In this document: positions 1 to 7,046 of the stretch, piece by piece
Layout of the letters: every line of letters begins with the position of its first letter
How positions within the stretch are numbered: position 1 is the stretch's first letter
DNA from: JANSWO01 sp964351875
GTDB lineage: Bacteria > Pseudomonadota > Gammaproteobacteria > Pseudomonadales > Azotimanducaceae
Length of the DNA: 16,407 nucleotides
Direction: 5' to 3'
Assembly (NCBI GenBank): GCA_964351875.1
Contig: CAYGQC010000086.1
Location: 1-16,407, forward strand
Position numbers and translations under genes: made by a program
The notes under the pieces: generated by a model
What the model was told of the DNA's origin: nothing
The model's database searches: none
What the model saw: the letters and a program-made list of their open reading frames with translations, nothing else

Positions 1-95
1 GGGCTCGATAGCCCTTTGGGGCGGCGAGTATACTCAGCCACCGCAAGCGAGACAGCGTCTGAAACGCCAGGGCGCTTAGCGTAAGCCAAACCACA

Positions 96-572
96 TTGGA
101 CCGCTCGTCGTTGAAACACCTGTTGATCGTTTATCACAGCCAGTCAGGCAACACGGAAGCACTTGCGAAGGCGGCCGCCGAAGGCGCGTGTGATCCAGCC
201 ATTTCCAACATAGACGTGCGCCTTTTGCGTGCGGTCGATGCCGGCCCGGAGGATCTGCTTTGGGCCGAAGCGCTGTTGCTCGGAAGCCCGGAGAATTTCG
301 GCTATCTGTCCGGGGGTATGAAAGACTTTCTGGACCGCACGTTCTATCCCGTGGAAGGCAAGCTGCAACCGCTGCCCTACGGCATCTTCATCAGCGCCCG
401 CAACGACGGCACCGGCGCGATTCGCGCGTTGCATCGCATTGCGCCCGGTTATCCTTTGGTCGAAGTTCAGGAACCACAAATCGTGGTCGGCCCGCCAGAG
501 CCGGAAGGCCTGGCGCGCTGCAGGGAACTCGGGATGACCATGGCGGCCGGCCTGGAAGTCGGCGCGTTCTAG
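96..572 (+). CDS. Flavodoxin-like / NAD(P)H-dependent FMN oxidoreductase family protein
   Basis: A 158-residue flavodoxin-fold protein expected to bind FMN in the cytoplasm and carry out small-molecule electron transfer or quinone/FMN reduction. The N-terminus has the phosphate-binding loop pattern YHSQSGNTEALA (about residues 13-24), after the usual hydrophobic first strand (LLIV). A second family-like segment, GSPENFGYLSGGMKDFLD, forms the FMN-side loop and following helix. The length fits a single short flavodoxin domain with no fusion. No ATG is available: the frame opens at 63 and the first start is TTG at 96, with another TTG at 111 (giving MKHLLIVYH). Neither has a convincing Shine-Dalgarno, so the start is uncertain. 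It converges on the molybdopterin oxidoreductase with 15 bp between stop codons. Substrate is unknown; the family call is sound, the enzyme activity is inferred. Confidence 0.85.
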   Translation: MDRSSLKHLLIVYHSQSGNTEALAKAAAEGACDPAISNIDVRLLRAVDAGPEDLLWAEALLLGSPENFGYLSGGMKDFLDRTFYPVEGKLQPLPYGIFISARNDGTGAIRALHRIAPGYPLVEVQEPQIVVGPPEPEGLARCRELGMTMAAGLEVGAF

Positions 573-587
573 AACACAGGCCGCGTG

Positions 588-2711
588 TCAGGCCGCAGAG
601 ACCTCCACTGGCACCCCGGTCATATGAGCTTGATTCGACAGCGGCTCAAAGCTACCCGGCCCGGTTGGCAGCAACCGGTTCGGATTCGCCCCTGGCTTGG
701 CGTGTGCGGTTGTCATGCCTGGCGAAGCGCGATGGCCCCAGCCGTGGGTCATGGCAACAACGCCGTCGCGCAGCTCGTCCGTAATCTTGATCTGCGTTTC
801 AAGCTCGCCGAAGACGTTACTCACGCGTACACGCTGCCCGTCCGATAACTGTCGCTCCTCGGCGTCTCGGGGCGCCATAAACAGGTAGTTGCGATCCCGG
901 TCACGACGTTTGAGTTTGTCGAGATTGGAGTACCAGCTATTCAGCATGTAGGCATCTCGCTTGCTGATGAGCTTAAGTGTCGACGCCGGCTCATTTGACA
1001 ACTCATCGAACAACAGAGCCATTCGCTCGATAGCATCGACAAAGCTATCGGGATAACAATCGACACGTGCATCGTCATGCTGAAGGAAATCGCTGTAGAA
1101 GCGCTCCGGCTCGGCAACTTCAAAAACGAGCACTCCCTCCTCTCTCAGCTCATCCATAGAGCGCCCTTTCGAGCGCAGCATCGCATCGGTGCGCGCCCAG
1201 ACCTGCGGGTTGTCCGGATCGTTCATCCGCGCCAGGCCGAGCCGCTCGGCCAACTCGTCGAATATCCACCATTCCGGCTTGCGTTCGAATCCCGGCGACA
1301 CAATGGCCGGTGTGAACTGAATGCTCGGCGTCACCTGAAGGCCGAGACCCGTAATATTGATGTCCTCGCGCTCATACGCACCCGCTGCAGGCAGCACGTA
1401 GTCAGCGTACTCGGCGGTCGCGTTGCGGTAGATGTCCACGACGACCAGCAGCTCAAGGCTCTCCAGCGCTTCGGCCATCACACTCTCACCGCCCATGGAG
1501 AGCATGGGGTTACCCGAGTTGACCATAAGCGCTCGAATCGGCTCATGGGCATCAGTGATGTAGTTCGCCATCAGGTTGCCGGGCAGCGAGATGCCGACTC
1601 CACCCGGCTTGCGCACCTGGCCGAAAGGCGTATCCAGGTAGCCTGCAGGCACTCGCTTGCCAGCTTGCACCGAACGGGCGTAGAAGCCCTCGCCATAGAA
1701 GTTGCCACCACGCTTGCCGAGATTGCCCGTCACAAAGACCAGCATATGCAGCAACCAGTAAGCGAGCGTGCCCTGGCGACCCATATTCACGCCGGTGGAG
1801 AGGTGAGCACAGGCACTACCGGCAGAGGCGAAGTCCCGCGCCATCTGACGAATATCATCAGCAGGCACGCCTATCACGTCGGCAACTCGCTCCGCGGGAT
1901 AGTGGCTGACAAAGTCGATCAGTTCGGCAACGCCACGACCATGCAGATCAACGTCCGAAGAAAAGCCGACGCTTGAATGAATCTCTTCGAGCAGCGCTGC
2001 CAGCAAGTAGACATCCGTATCTGGCTTGACGAGCATCACCTCACCCGCATGCCGGGCAGATTCGATCCGGCGCGGATTGACGTAGACGATTCGCGCGCCG
2101 CGGGCTTGCGCCTCCTTCAGGTGCGCCATGGGGTTGGGCAATGACACGAAGGACATGTGGCTGACCGCCGGGTTCTCACCAATCAGCAGAATAAAGTCAC
2201 TGTTGTCGATGTCTGGTACGGGATGGCATGTTCGCGTGCCAAACACGGCCTCGCTGCCCGCAAACTTGTTGGAGCAATCCTGAGTGCCAGAGGAGAAGTT
2301 TTTGCGGAAGCCAAATCCCCCCGCAAAGTTGCCGAAGCCTGGCCCGAACAGCGCGTTAAATGCAGTTGGGTTACCGGTATAGCTCCCTAAGGACTCGGGG
2401 CCGTGCTCATCCTTGATCGCCGCCAGACGGCGTGCAATGTCATCCAGCGCATCGGACCAGGTGACACGCTCAAACTGACCCGGACCCACCCTCTTCAACG
2501 GCCATTTCAGCCGGTCTGGATCGTTGTGCAGATCTGCGCCGTATATACCCTTGTTGCAGACAAACCCCTTGGATACCGGGTGCTCTGTGTCTGCCCGCAG
2601 CCGTATCAGCGTGTCGTCTCGCACCTCGGCGACCATCCCACAGGCAGGCTCACACACACGGCAAAAGGTCTTAACATCTCGTGTGCCCTCATTGCGGCTC
2701 TCTTGCGTCAT
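588..2711 (-). CDS. Molybdopterin (bis-MGD) oxidoreductase, DMSO-reductase superfamily
   Basis: A 707-residue catalytic subunit of the DMSO reductase/formate dehydrogenase superfamily, carrying Mo- or W-bis-MGD and one [4Fe-4S] cluster. The N-terminal cluster domain shows Cys17, Cys20, Cys24 and Cys52 (CRVCEPACG ... FVCNKG). The catalytic core follows (VTWSDALDDIA near 83, IGENPAVSHMSF near 177). The C-terminal dinucleotide-binding domain is visible in the last ~120 residues (FMAPRDAEERQLSDGQRVRV, GWGHRASPG, FEPLSNQAHMTGVPVEV). No Tat signal is seen, so it is probably cytoplasmic. The best candidate for a protein Mo ligand is Cys146 in GTQDCSNKF, but alignment there is uncertain. The ATG at 2711 is preferred over a TTG at 2723 because GGGAG lies 5 bp upstream of it. 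No iron-sulfur or membrane partner is encoded alongside, so its electron partner is unknown. It is transcribed away from the LLM gene. Substrate unknown. Confidence 0.93.
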   Translation of the reverse strand: MTQESRNEGTRDVKTFCRVCEPACGMVAEVRDDTLIRLRADTEHPVSKGFVCNKGIYGADLHNDPDRLKWPLKRVGPGQFERVTWSDALDDIARRLAAIKDEHGPESLGSYTGNPTAFNALFGPGFGNFAGGFGFRKNFSSGTQDCSNKFAGSEAVFGTRTCHPVPDIDNSDFILLIGENPAVSHMSFVSLPNPMAHLKEAQARGARIVYVNPRRIESARHAGEVMLVKPDTDVYLLAALLEEIHSSVGFSSDVDLHGRGVAELIDFVSHYPAERVADVIGVPADDIRQMARDFASAGSACAHLSTGVNMGRQGTLAYWLLHMLVFVTGNLGKRGGNFYGEGFYARSVQAGKRVPAGYLDTPFGQVRKPGGVGISLPGNLMANYITDAHEPIRALMVNSGNPMLSMGGESVMAEALESLELLVVVDIYRNATAEYADYVLPAAGAYEREDINITGLGLQVTPSIQFTPAIVSPGFERKPEWWIFDELAERLGLARMNDPDNPQVWARTDAMLRSKGRSMDELREEGVLVFEVAEPERFYSDFLQHDDARVDCYPDSFVDAIERMALLFDELSNEPASTLKLISKRDAYMLNSWYSNLDKLKRRDRDRNYLFMAPRDAEERQLSDGQRVRVSNVFGELETQIKITDELRDGVVAMTHGWGHRASPGMTTAHAKPGANPNRLLPTGPGSFEPLSNQAHMTGVPVEVSAA

Positions 2712-2861
2712 GTCGTCTCCCAATGTGTTAGCCCGGTTCTCGAAGCGCTACGGGCTGCTGAAGCAAACCTGCCGAAACGCGCGGCTAGTGTAGCGAACTT
2801 GACAGCATTTCCGACCGGACTCAGGCTCAAGTGCATCATCTGATTACAAAGGAAGTCTGCC
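2712..2861. promoter_or_regulatory. Divergent intergenic region with candidate promoter elements
   Basis: This 150-bp gap separates two divergently transcribed genes and should hold both promoters. On the plus strand there is a perfect sigma70-like -35, TTGACA at 2799-2804, but the hexamer 17 bp further on (CAGGCT) is a poor -10. On the minus strand TACACT at 2792-2787 is an acceptable -10 without a good -35. Shine-Dalgarno sequences are clear on both sides: GGGAG at 2721-2717 (minus) and AAGGA at 2849-2853 (plus, 8 bp before the ATG). The promoter assignments are weak. Confidence 0.3.
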
Positions 2862-3722
2862 ATGCCCATCAAGGTCGGCGTCGCGTTCGCGAACACGGGT
2901 CTGTTCGGCACTCCGGAACACTGCGAACCTTTCGTCACTCACGCTGAAGCCGTGGGCATCGAATCGCTATGGACCGTGGAGCATGTGGCGGTTCCGGCCA
3001 ACTACGAGTCAGCGTACCCCTACAGCAAGGACGGCAAGATGCCAGGCAGCGAAGATGCGCCTATTCCCGACCCGCTGATCTGGCTGGCGGCCGTTGCGGG
3101 CATGACCAAAACCATCAAGTTGGGTACCGGCATTCTGATTCTTCCCCAACGCCATCCGATCTACGTCGCCAAGGAAGTGGCGACGCTGGATCAGATGTCC
3201 GGCGGACGAGCCCTGCTCGGCGTCGGTATTGGCTGGATGGAAGAAGAATTCAGCGCGCTCAACATCCCGTTCAAAAAGCGCGTCAGCCGAACAGAAGAAA
3301 GCATCAGCGCGATACGGGCGCTCTGGCAGAGGGGCCCCTGCAGCTTCGATGGTGCACACTTTCAATGGCCTGCTCTGGAGTCAAACCCGAAACCGCGTCA
3401 AGCCAACGGAGTACCCATCATCATTGGCGGCCACGTACCGGCAGCCGCTCGTCGCGCCGCACGCTTCGGTGACGGTTTCTTCCCCGCGGGCTTCAACCAG
3501 GAGCTGATCGACGCGCTCCATGACGAATGCAAAGCGCTTGGTCGGAACCCGGCTGAAGTCGAGATCACGACCAACGCGCCCAGGGGTTTTGATCGAGACG
3601 AGGTTCATCGCCTCATTGATGCTGGTGTGAGCCGGTTTGTCATTCCCCCGCCGGGATTCGACAAGGACAGTGTCCGCACGGGGCTGGACAAGGTTGGCGA
3701 AGTGCTCGCCGGCCTGAGCTGA
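2862..3722 (+). CDS. LLM-class (luciferase-like) F420-type oxidoreductase
   Basis: A 286-residue TIM-barrel flavin/deazaflavin oxidoreductase of the bacterial luciferase superfamily, in the branch usually labelled F420-dependent (TIGR03619-like). Visible landmarks are the N-terminal strand KVGVAFANTG, the barrel strand KLGTGILILPQRHP (86-99), the LDQMSGGRALLGVGIGW segment (109-125), the VPIIIGG strand (184-190) and RFGDGF (201-206). The length fits a complete single-domain member. The ATG has AAGGA 8 bp upstream. Many proteobacterial proteins of this group carry the F420 label although cofactor use (FMN or F420) is untested, so the cofactor here is open. It probably oxidises or reduces a cyclic or carbonyl substrate in the cytoplasm. 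It stands alone on this strand, divergent from the molybdopterin oxidoreductase. A hairpin lies in the 92-bp convergent gap after it. Confidence 0.92.
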   Translation: MPIKVGVAFANTGLFGTPEHCEPFVTHAEAVGIESLWTVEHVAVPANYESAYPYSKDGKMPGSEDAPIPDPLIWLAAVAGMTKTIKLGTGILILPQRHPIYVAKEVATLDQMSGGRALLGVGIGWMEEEFSALNIPFKKRVSRTEESISAIRALWQRGPCSFDGAHFQWPALESNPKPRQANGVPIIIGGHVPAAARRAARFGDGFFPAGFNQELIDALHDECKALGRNPAEVEITTNAPRGFDRDEVHRLIDAGVSRFVIPPPGFDKDSVRTGLDKVGEVLAGLS

Positions 3723-3755
3723 ACCGGCAAATCAATGCAATCGAGCTGACGACGA

Positions 3756-3774
3756 AGGGGCGTTCAGCGCCCCT
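3756..3774. terminator. GC-rich hairpin in the convergent gap after the LLM gene
   Basis: A perfect 7-bp stem AGGGGCG / CGCCCCT with a 5-nt loop (TTCAG) lies 33 bp past the LLM stop codon. It sits between two convergent genes and could end transcripts on either strand. It has no T-tract on either side, so it is not a canonical intrinsic terminator. A weaker stem, GGTCG/CGACC with a 4-nt loop, follows at 3795-3808. Confidence 0.4.
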
Positions 3775-3814
3775 GCAAACGGCCTACACGTGTTGGTCGA
3801 TGCCGACCGAAAAC

Positions 3815-4147
3815 TCAGGGGCACGCCGTCAGCGACGCGTAGAACGCCGCGATATCAGCAATGTCCGCATCGCTCAGAGTCGCCACAAACGGGGCCATGG
3901 TTGGCTCAATCCGCTTGCCGTCACGGAACGCTGTTAGCTGCTTGGCGAGGTAGGTTTCTTTCTGTCCAGCCAGATTTGGCCAAAGCTCGACAGGACTGAC
4001 GCCGGCAACGCCATGACAGGCAGCGCAAACCGCGGCCTTCGTTTTGCCGGCAGCGGCATCACCGGCAAAAGCTGGCGTGGCAAAGGCCAGAACAAGGCCA
4101 GCGGCGGCAACAAGGGATCTGAAGACTGGACGTTGGGGACGGCTCAT
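3815..4147 (-). CDS. Periplasmic class I cytochrome c (c553-like)
   Basis: A 110-residue secreted monohaem cytochrome c. Residues 1-28 form a Sec signal peptide with a basic start (MSRPQRPVFR), a hydrophobic core (LVAAAGLVLAFA) and an AFA cleavage site. The mature protein begins GDAAAGK and has one haem c attachment site, CAACH, at 41-45. The distal Met ligand is most likely Met84 (EPTMAPF). The end of the domain (LSDADIADIAAFYASL) is typical of cytochrome c553/c4-type folds. It is a soluble electron carrier, with haem attached after export. The ATG at 4147 has GGAG 7 bp upstream; an in-frame TTG at 4195 would add a 16-residue leader lacking signal-peptide character and is rejected. It is divergent from the b561-YceI fusion, so a shared periplasmic redox role is possible but unproven. 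Confidence 0.93.
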   Translation of the reverse strand: MSRPQRPVFRSLVAAAGLVLAFATPAFAGDAAAGKTKAAVCAACHGVAGVSPVELWPNLAGQKETYLAKQLTAFRDGKRIEPTMAPFVATLSDADIADIAAFYASLTACP

Positions 4148-4339
4148 TCGAATACTCCATGAATCAAGCGGTAAGGATAGCAACGCGGGCGGCAAGGGTA
4201 GGTAAAATCCGAGTTACAACCATAGGTAATTGCCGCAGTTTCTCCGGCTTGCTGCCTGCCGGCGCTAGCGGAAGTGCTGGAGAATTGTGGGGATCGACGT
4301 ACCCTGAGCCTTGAACCCAAACGAAGAACGAGGCCACCA
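4148..4339. other. Divergent intergenic region between cytochrome c and b561-YceI genes
   Basis: This is the largest gene-free stretch in the window (192 bp) and must carry the 5' ends of both flanking genes. On the plus strand TAAAAT at 4203-4208 resembles a -10 but has no matching -35 at 16-18 bp. On the minus strand I see no paired hexamers. The plus-strand gene has GAGG at 4330-4333, 6 bp before its ATG. No operator palindrome stands out. Confidence 0.3.
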
Positions 4340-5635
4340 ATGAGCGACGCCGAGATTCAACATTCGTACTCCTCGACAGCCAAGATCCTGCATTGGCTGA
4401 TTGCCGGTCTGATTGTCGTGCAATACGTGCTTGCGGAGCTGGCGGAGGGTGCCGATGAATCTGGTCACCTCGTCGCGCAACTCGCATTGCTGGCGAACCA
4501 CAAATCCGTCGGTATGACCATTCTCGCCCTTGCGATCGTGCGGCTGAGCTGGCGTTTCGGGCACCCGCCGCCACCTCTGCCGAGCGGTATGCCCTCCTGG
4601 CAGAAGCGCATCAGCGCTCTCACCCACGGCCTCATCTATCTGGCGCTATTCGCGATCCCGATCAGCGGATGGCTCATGTCATCGGCATCCGCTTACTCAG
4701 TGAGCTGGTTCAATCTCTTTGCATTCCCGGACCTCGTCGGTCCGAGTGAAAATCTGGCAGAACGCTTCGAACAGATTCATCATCTCGCCGCAGAAGGGTT
4801 GTTCGTACTGGTTGTGCTACACGCAGCCGCGGCCCTGAAACATCATTTCTTCGACAAAGACACGGTACTCAAACGCATGACATCCATCGCCTCGCTTTCG
4901 CTCTTCGCACTGGCTATCGGCGTGTCGGCTGTCACGCTGATGCCGCAAGCAACGGGCAGTCCTGACGCGGGCGGAGCGCCCCTGTCCGATCCAGGCACAA
5001 GCGGTGAATTCCGAGACCCGATCATCGAGCCAGAGGCTGGCGAACGTCGAGAAGCAGGCGACGGCGCAGAATTGATCTCGACCCATGGGGATGCGCTGCA
5101 GACAGGTTCGGCTTCAGAACCGCTATGGGTCGTCGATTACGACAGCAGTCAGATTGTGTTCACAGGGGACCAGGCTGGTGCGCCCTTCACGGGTCGCTTC
5201 GAGGAATGGGAGGCCGTCATCCACTTCGATCTGGCAGCTCCCGAACGCGCGTCAGCCCGAGTCCGGGTCAAACTCGCATCGGTAAACAGCCGTGATTCAG
5301 ACCGGGATGACACCGCGAGAGGCAGCGACTGGTTTGATGTGGCCAACACGCCTAGTGCGAGCTTCGTAACAGACGACATTCGAGCACTCTGGGGCCCCAC
5401 CACTGACCCCGGCAGTTTTGCAGCGCAGGGCAAGCTGCGCATCGGCCAGGCGTCGAGCGACATCGATCTAGCATTGTCTGCAGACCAAACCGGGAACCGA
5501 GTCGTGCTGACCGGTGAGACGGTACTGCGTCGAACCGCCATGTTTAACCTCGGACGCGGCGACTGGCAGAGTACGGACTGGGTGGGCGAGGAGATCATCG
5601 TCAATTTCACTGTCGTTGCCGACGTCGCTGAATGA
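4340..5635 (+). CDS. Cytochrome b561 - YceI fusion protein
   Basis: A 431-residue membrane protein joining two domains. Residues ~1-190 are a four-helix cytochrome b561 domain with haem b ligands in the expected places: His18 (ILHW), His54 (NHKS), His147/148 and His161. The helices fall near 15-32, 55-70, 93-115 and 147-166. A further hydrophobic stretch near 183-202 is followed by an acidic Gly/Pro/Glu-rich linker. Residues ~250-431 form a YceI lipocalin-like barrel (VVDYDSSQIVFTG, SARVRVKLASVN, TAMFNLGRGDW, EEIIVNFTVVA), expected in the periplasm. The barrel binds isoprenoid quinone-like lipids in characterised family members. In E. coli the two functions are separate adjacent genes (yceJ, yceI), so the fusion supports a shared quinone/electron role. 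The ATG at 4340 has GAGG 6 bp upstream; the GTG at 4274 is rejected. Confidence 0.92.
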   Translation: MSDAEIQHSYSSTAKILHWLIAGLIVVQYVLAELAEGADESGHLVAQLALLANHKSVGMTILALAIVRLSWRFGHPPPPLPSGMPSWQKRISALTHGLIYLALFAIPISGWLMSSASAYSVSWFNLFAFPDLVGPSENLAERFEQIHHLAAEGLFVLVVLHAAAALKHHFFDKDTVLKRMTSIASLSLFALAIGVSAVTLMPQATGSPDAGGAPLSDPGTSGEFRDPIIEPEAGERREAGDGAELISTHGDALQTGSASEPLWVVDYDSSQIVFTGDQAGAPFTGRFEEWEAVIHFDLAAPERASARVRVKLASVNSRDSDRDDTARGSDWFDVANTPSASFVTDDIRALWGPTTDPGSFAAQGKLRIGQASSDIDLALSADQTGNRVVLTGETVLRRTAMFNLGRGDWQSTDWVGEEIIVNFTVVADVAE

Positions 5636-5663
5636 CCACCAACGCCTCGCAGTAATCCCTGAA

Positions 5664-6185
5664 TCAGTAGTCGATCTTGTCATCCACCGCGTGCCCTTCT
5701 TTCGGGATTAGCGCCGAGCGAACGAAGCTGATGACATTGGTGCCATCCTGTTTGCGGCCGGTCGTACGTACCGTGACGATGCCCTGGTTCGGTCGGGACT
5801 TCGATTCTCGCTTTTCGAGCACCTCAGACTCCGAATAAAGCGTGTCACCCACGAACACGGGAGCCGGCATCTTCACATCGTTCCAGCCCAGGTTGGCAAT
5901 GGTCTTCTGGCTGACATCGGAGACCGACATGCCGACGACAATGGAGAGTGTCAGACAGGAATTGACGAGCACCTTGCCGAACTCGGTACCCGCGCCGTAC
6001 TCGGTATCGAAATGCAAAGGATGTTGATTCATCGTCATCAGCGTGAACCACGTGTTATCACTCTCTGTGATGGTTCGCCCAGGACGATGTTCGTAAACAT
6101 CACCAACTTCAAACTGCTCGAAATATCGGCCATAGGACTCGCGAAACCGGCGATCTCCAACCTCTTTCATATAGCCAACCATCAT
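5664..6185 (-). CDS. MaoC-family acyl-CoA hydratase (hot-dog fold)
   Basis: A 173-residue single hot-dog-fold enoyl-CoA hydratase/dehydratase of the MaoC family, presumably acting on a CoA thioester in the cytoplasm. Diagnostic segments are YFEQFEVGDVYEH near 21-33, the active-site region TESDNTWF...MNQHPLHFD (about 40-60), NLGWNDVKMPAPVFVGDTLY in the middle and SKSRPNQGIVTVRTTGRKQDG towards the end. In classical (R)-hydratases the motif is GDxNPLH with a catalytic Asp; here the corresponding position is Asn53 with His58 kept, closer to the mesaconyl/itaconyl-CoA hydratase-like branch. Tandem ATGs at 6185 and 6182 follow AGAGGGG (6195-6189); either could be used. The TTG-like extension to 6248 is not needed. 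It converges on b561-YceI with a 28-bp gap. Specific substrate unknown. Confidence 0.92.
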   Translation of the reverse strand: MMVGYMKEVGDRRFRESYGRYFEQFEVGDVYEHRPGRTITESDNTWFTLMTMNQHPLHFDTEYGAGTEFGKVLVNSCLTLSIVVGMSVSDVSQKTIANLGWNDVKMPAPVFVGDTLYSESEVLEKRESKSRPNQGIVTVRTTGRKQDGTNVISFVRSALIPKEGHAVDDKIDY

Positions 6186-6210
6186 CGTCCCCTCTTGTAG
6201 GTTCGTGTTG

Positions 6211-6243
6211 CGCGAGCGCACGCTTTCAGCGCACCCGCTCGCG
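6211..6243 (-). promoter_or_regulatory. Hairpin in the probable 5' leader of the MaoC gene
   Basis: Perfect 8-bp arms CGCGAGCG (6211-6218) and CGCTCGCG (6236-6243) enclose an inner 4-bp stem CGCT/AGCG with a 3-nt loop (6225-6227). It lies 15 bp upstream of the MaoC Shine-Dalgarno and could fold in the mRNA leader. It could equally be a protein-binding inverted repeat in the divergent gap with the zinc peptidase gene. No T-tract follows on the minus strand, so termination is unlikely. Confidence 0.4.
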
Positions 6244-6353
6244 ATCAAAGTACGTGGTCAATTTATCACCGATGGCCCGAAGGCGGCGATGTTCGCCTAC
6301 GACGTCCGACTCTTCCTGCTTTACAGGCGCCCAAGTCTTGCGACAATGAATGG

Positions 6354-7040
6354 ATGCTCTTCATATTCCTCACCGTTATTGTCCTGCTGGCGCTGTTTGG
6401 CCCAACGCTGTGGGTTCAATTCCAGATGCGCAGGTACAGCGCCAACATTGATGGAATGCCTGGTACAGGCGGTGAGCTGGCACAGCACCTGATCACACGG
6501 TTCGACATCAAGGATGTGAAAGTCGAACGATTGTCCGAGGGTGGCGATCACTACTCACCCCAGGACAAGGCAGTGCGGCTATCTGCCGGCAACTACGATG
6601 GCAAATCACTGACGGCCATCGCCGTTGCGGCCCACGAGGTCGGCCACGCTCTGCAATTCGCGCGTGGTGAACGCGTGTCACGGCTGCGGGAGCGCTACAT
6701 ACCCACTGCGATGATGCTTAAGCGGGTTGGCATCGCGACCATGGCGTTGCTACCCCTGGTGTTTATCTTCAAGGCTCCTGCAGCGCTTTGGTTGCTCGTG
6801 ACCGTCGGTTTAGGTCTCCAACTACTCGGGGCGCTGGCCTACCTCATCGTGCTACCCGAGGAATGGGACGCGAGCTTCAACAAGGCTCTTCCCATTCTCA
6901 CCCAGGGCGACTACATACGCCCCCAGGATGAAGGCGCTGTGCGTGGTGTTCTCCGAGCTGCCGCTCTCACCTATTTTGCCGGCGCGCTCGCCGATTTGCT
7001 CAACATCGGTCGCTGGCTGGTCATCTTGCTCAGGCGATAA
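6354..7040 (+). CDS. Membrane zinc metallopeptidase, YugP family
   Basis: A 228-residue integral membrane protein of the YugP-like neutral zinc metallopeptidase family (Pfam Zn_peptidase_2). The N-terminal helix is ~2-20. The cytoplasmic or membrane-face catalytic motif is HEVGH at 94-98 inside AAHEVGHALQFARG. Two hydrophobic helices follow near 118-140 and 143-167, and a C-terminal helix near 205-226. The acidic segment LPEEWDAS (167-174) is the likely source of the third zinc ligand, as in the family. The length matches typical members. ATG at 6354 is the only reasonable start, although no clear Shine-Dalgarno precedes it. Its stop lies 6 bp from the stop of the convergent kinase gene. The physiological substrate of this family is not established. 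Confidence 0.9.
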   Translation: MLFIFLTVIVLLALFGPTLWVQFQMRRYSANIDGMPGTGGELAQHLITRFDIKDVKVERLSEGGDHYSPQDKAVRLSAGNYDGKSLTAIAVAAHEVGHALQFARGERVSRLRERYIPTAMMLKRVGIATMALLPLVFIFKAPAALWLLVTVGLGLQLLGALAYLIVLPEEWDASFNKALPILTQGDYIRPQDEGAVRGVLRAAALTYFAGALADLLNIGRWLVILLRR

Positions 7041-7046
7041 CGAAAG

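Noticed and set aside
1..80. Possible C-terminus of an upstream gene (frame open to a stop at 77-79), a GGGCT/AGCCC hairpin at 1-14 and TATACT at 29-34
   Set aside because: Too little sequence to tell a coding tail from chance; the hairpin is cut by the edge and TATACT has no matching -35.
1077..1976. Long plus-strand ORF of 299 codons
   Set aside because: It lies entirely antisense to the well-supported molybdopterin oxidoreductase, has no family features and is an ordinary GC-rich shadow frame.
5149..5610. Minus-strand ORF of 153 codons within the YceI domain region
   Set aside because: It is antisense to the fusion gene, rich in Ser/Arg/Ala as expected of a shadow, and has no recognisable motif.
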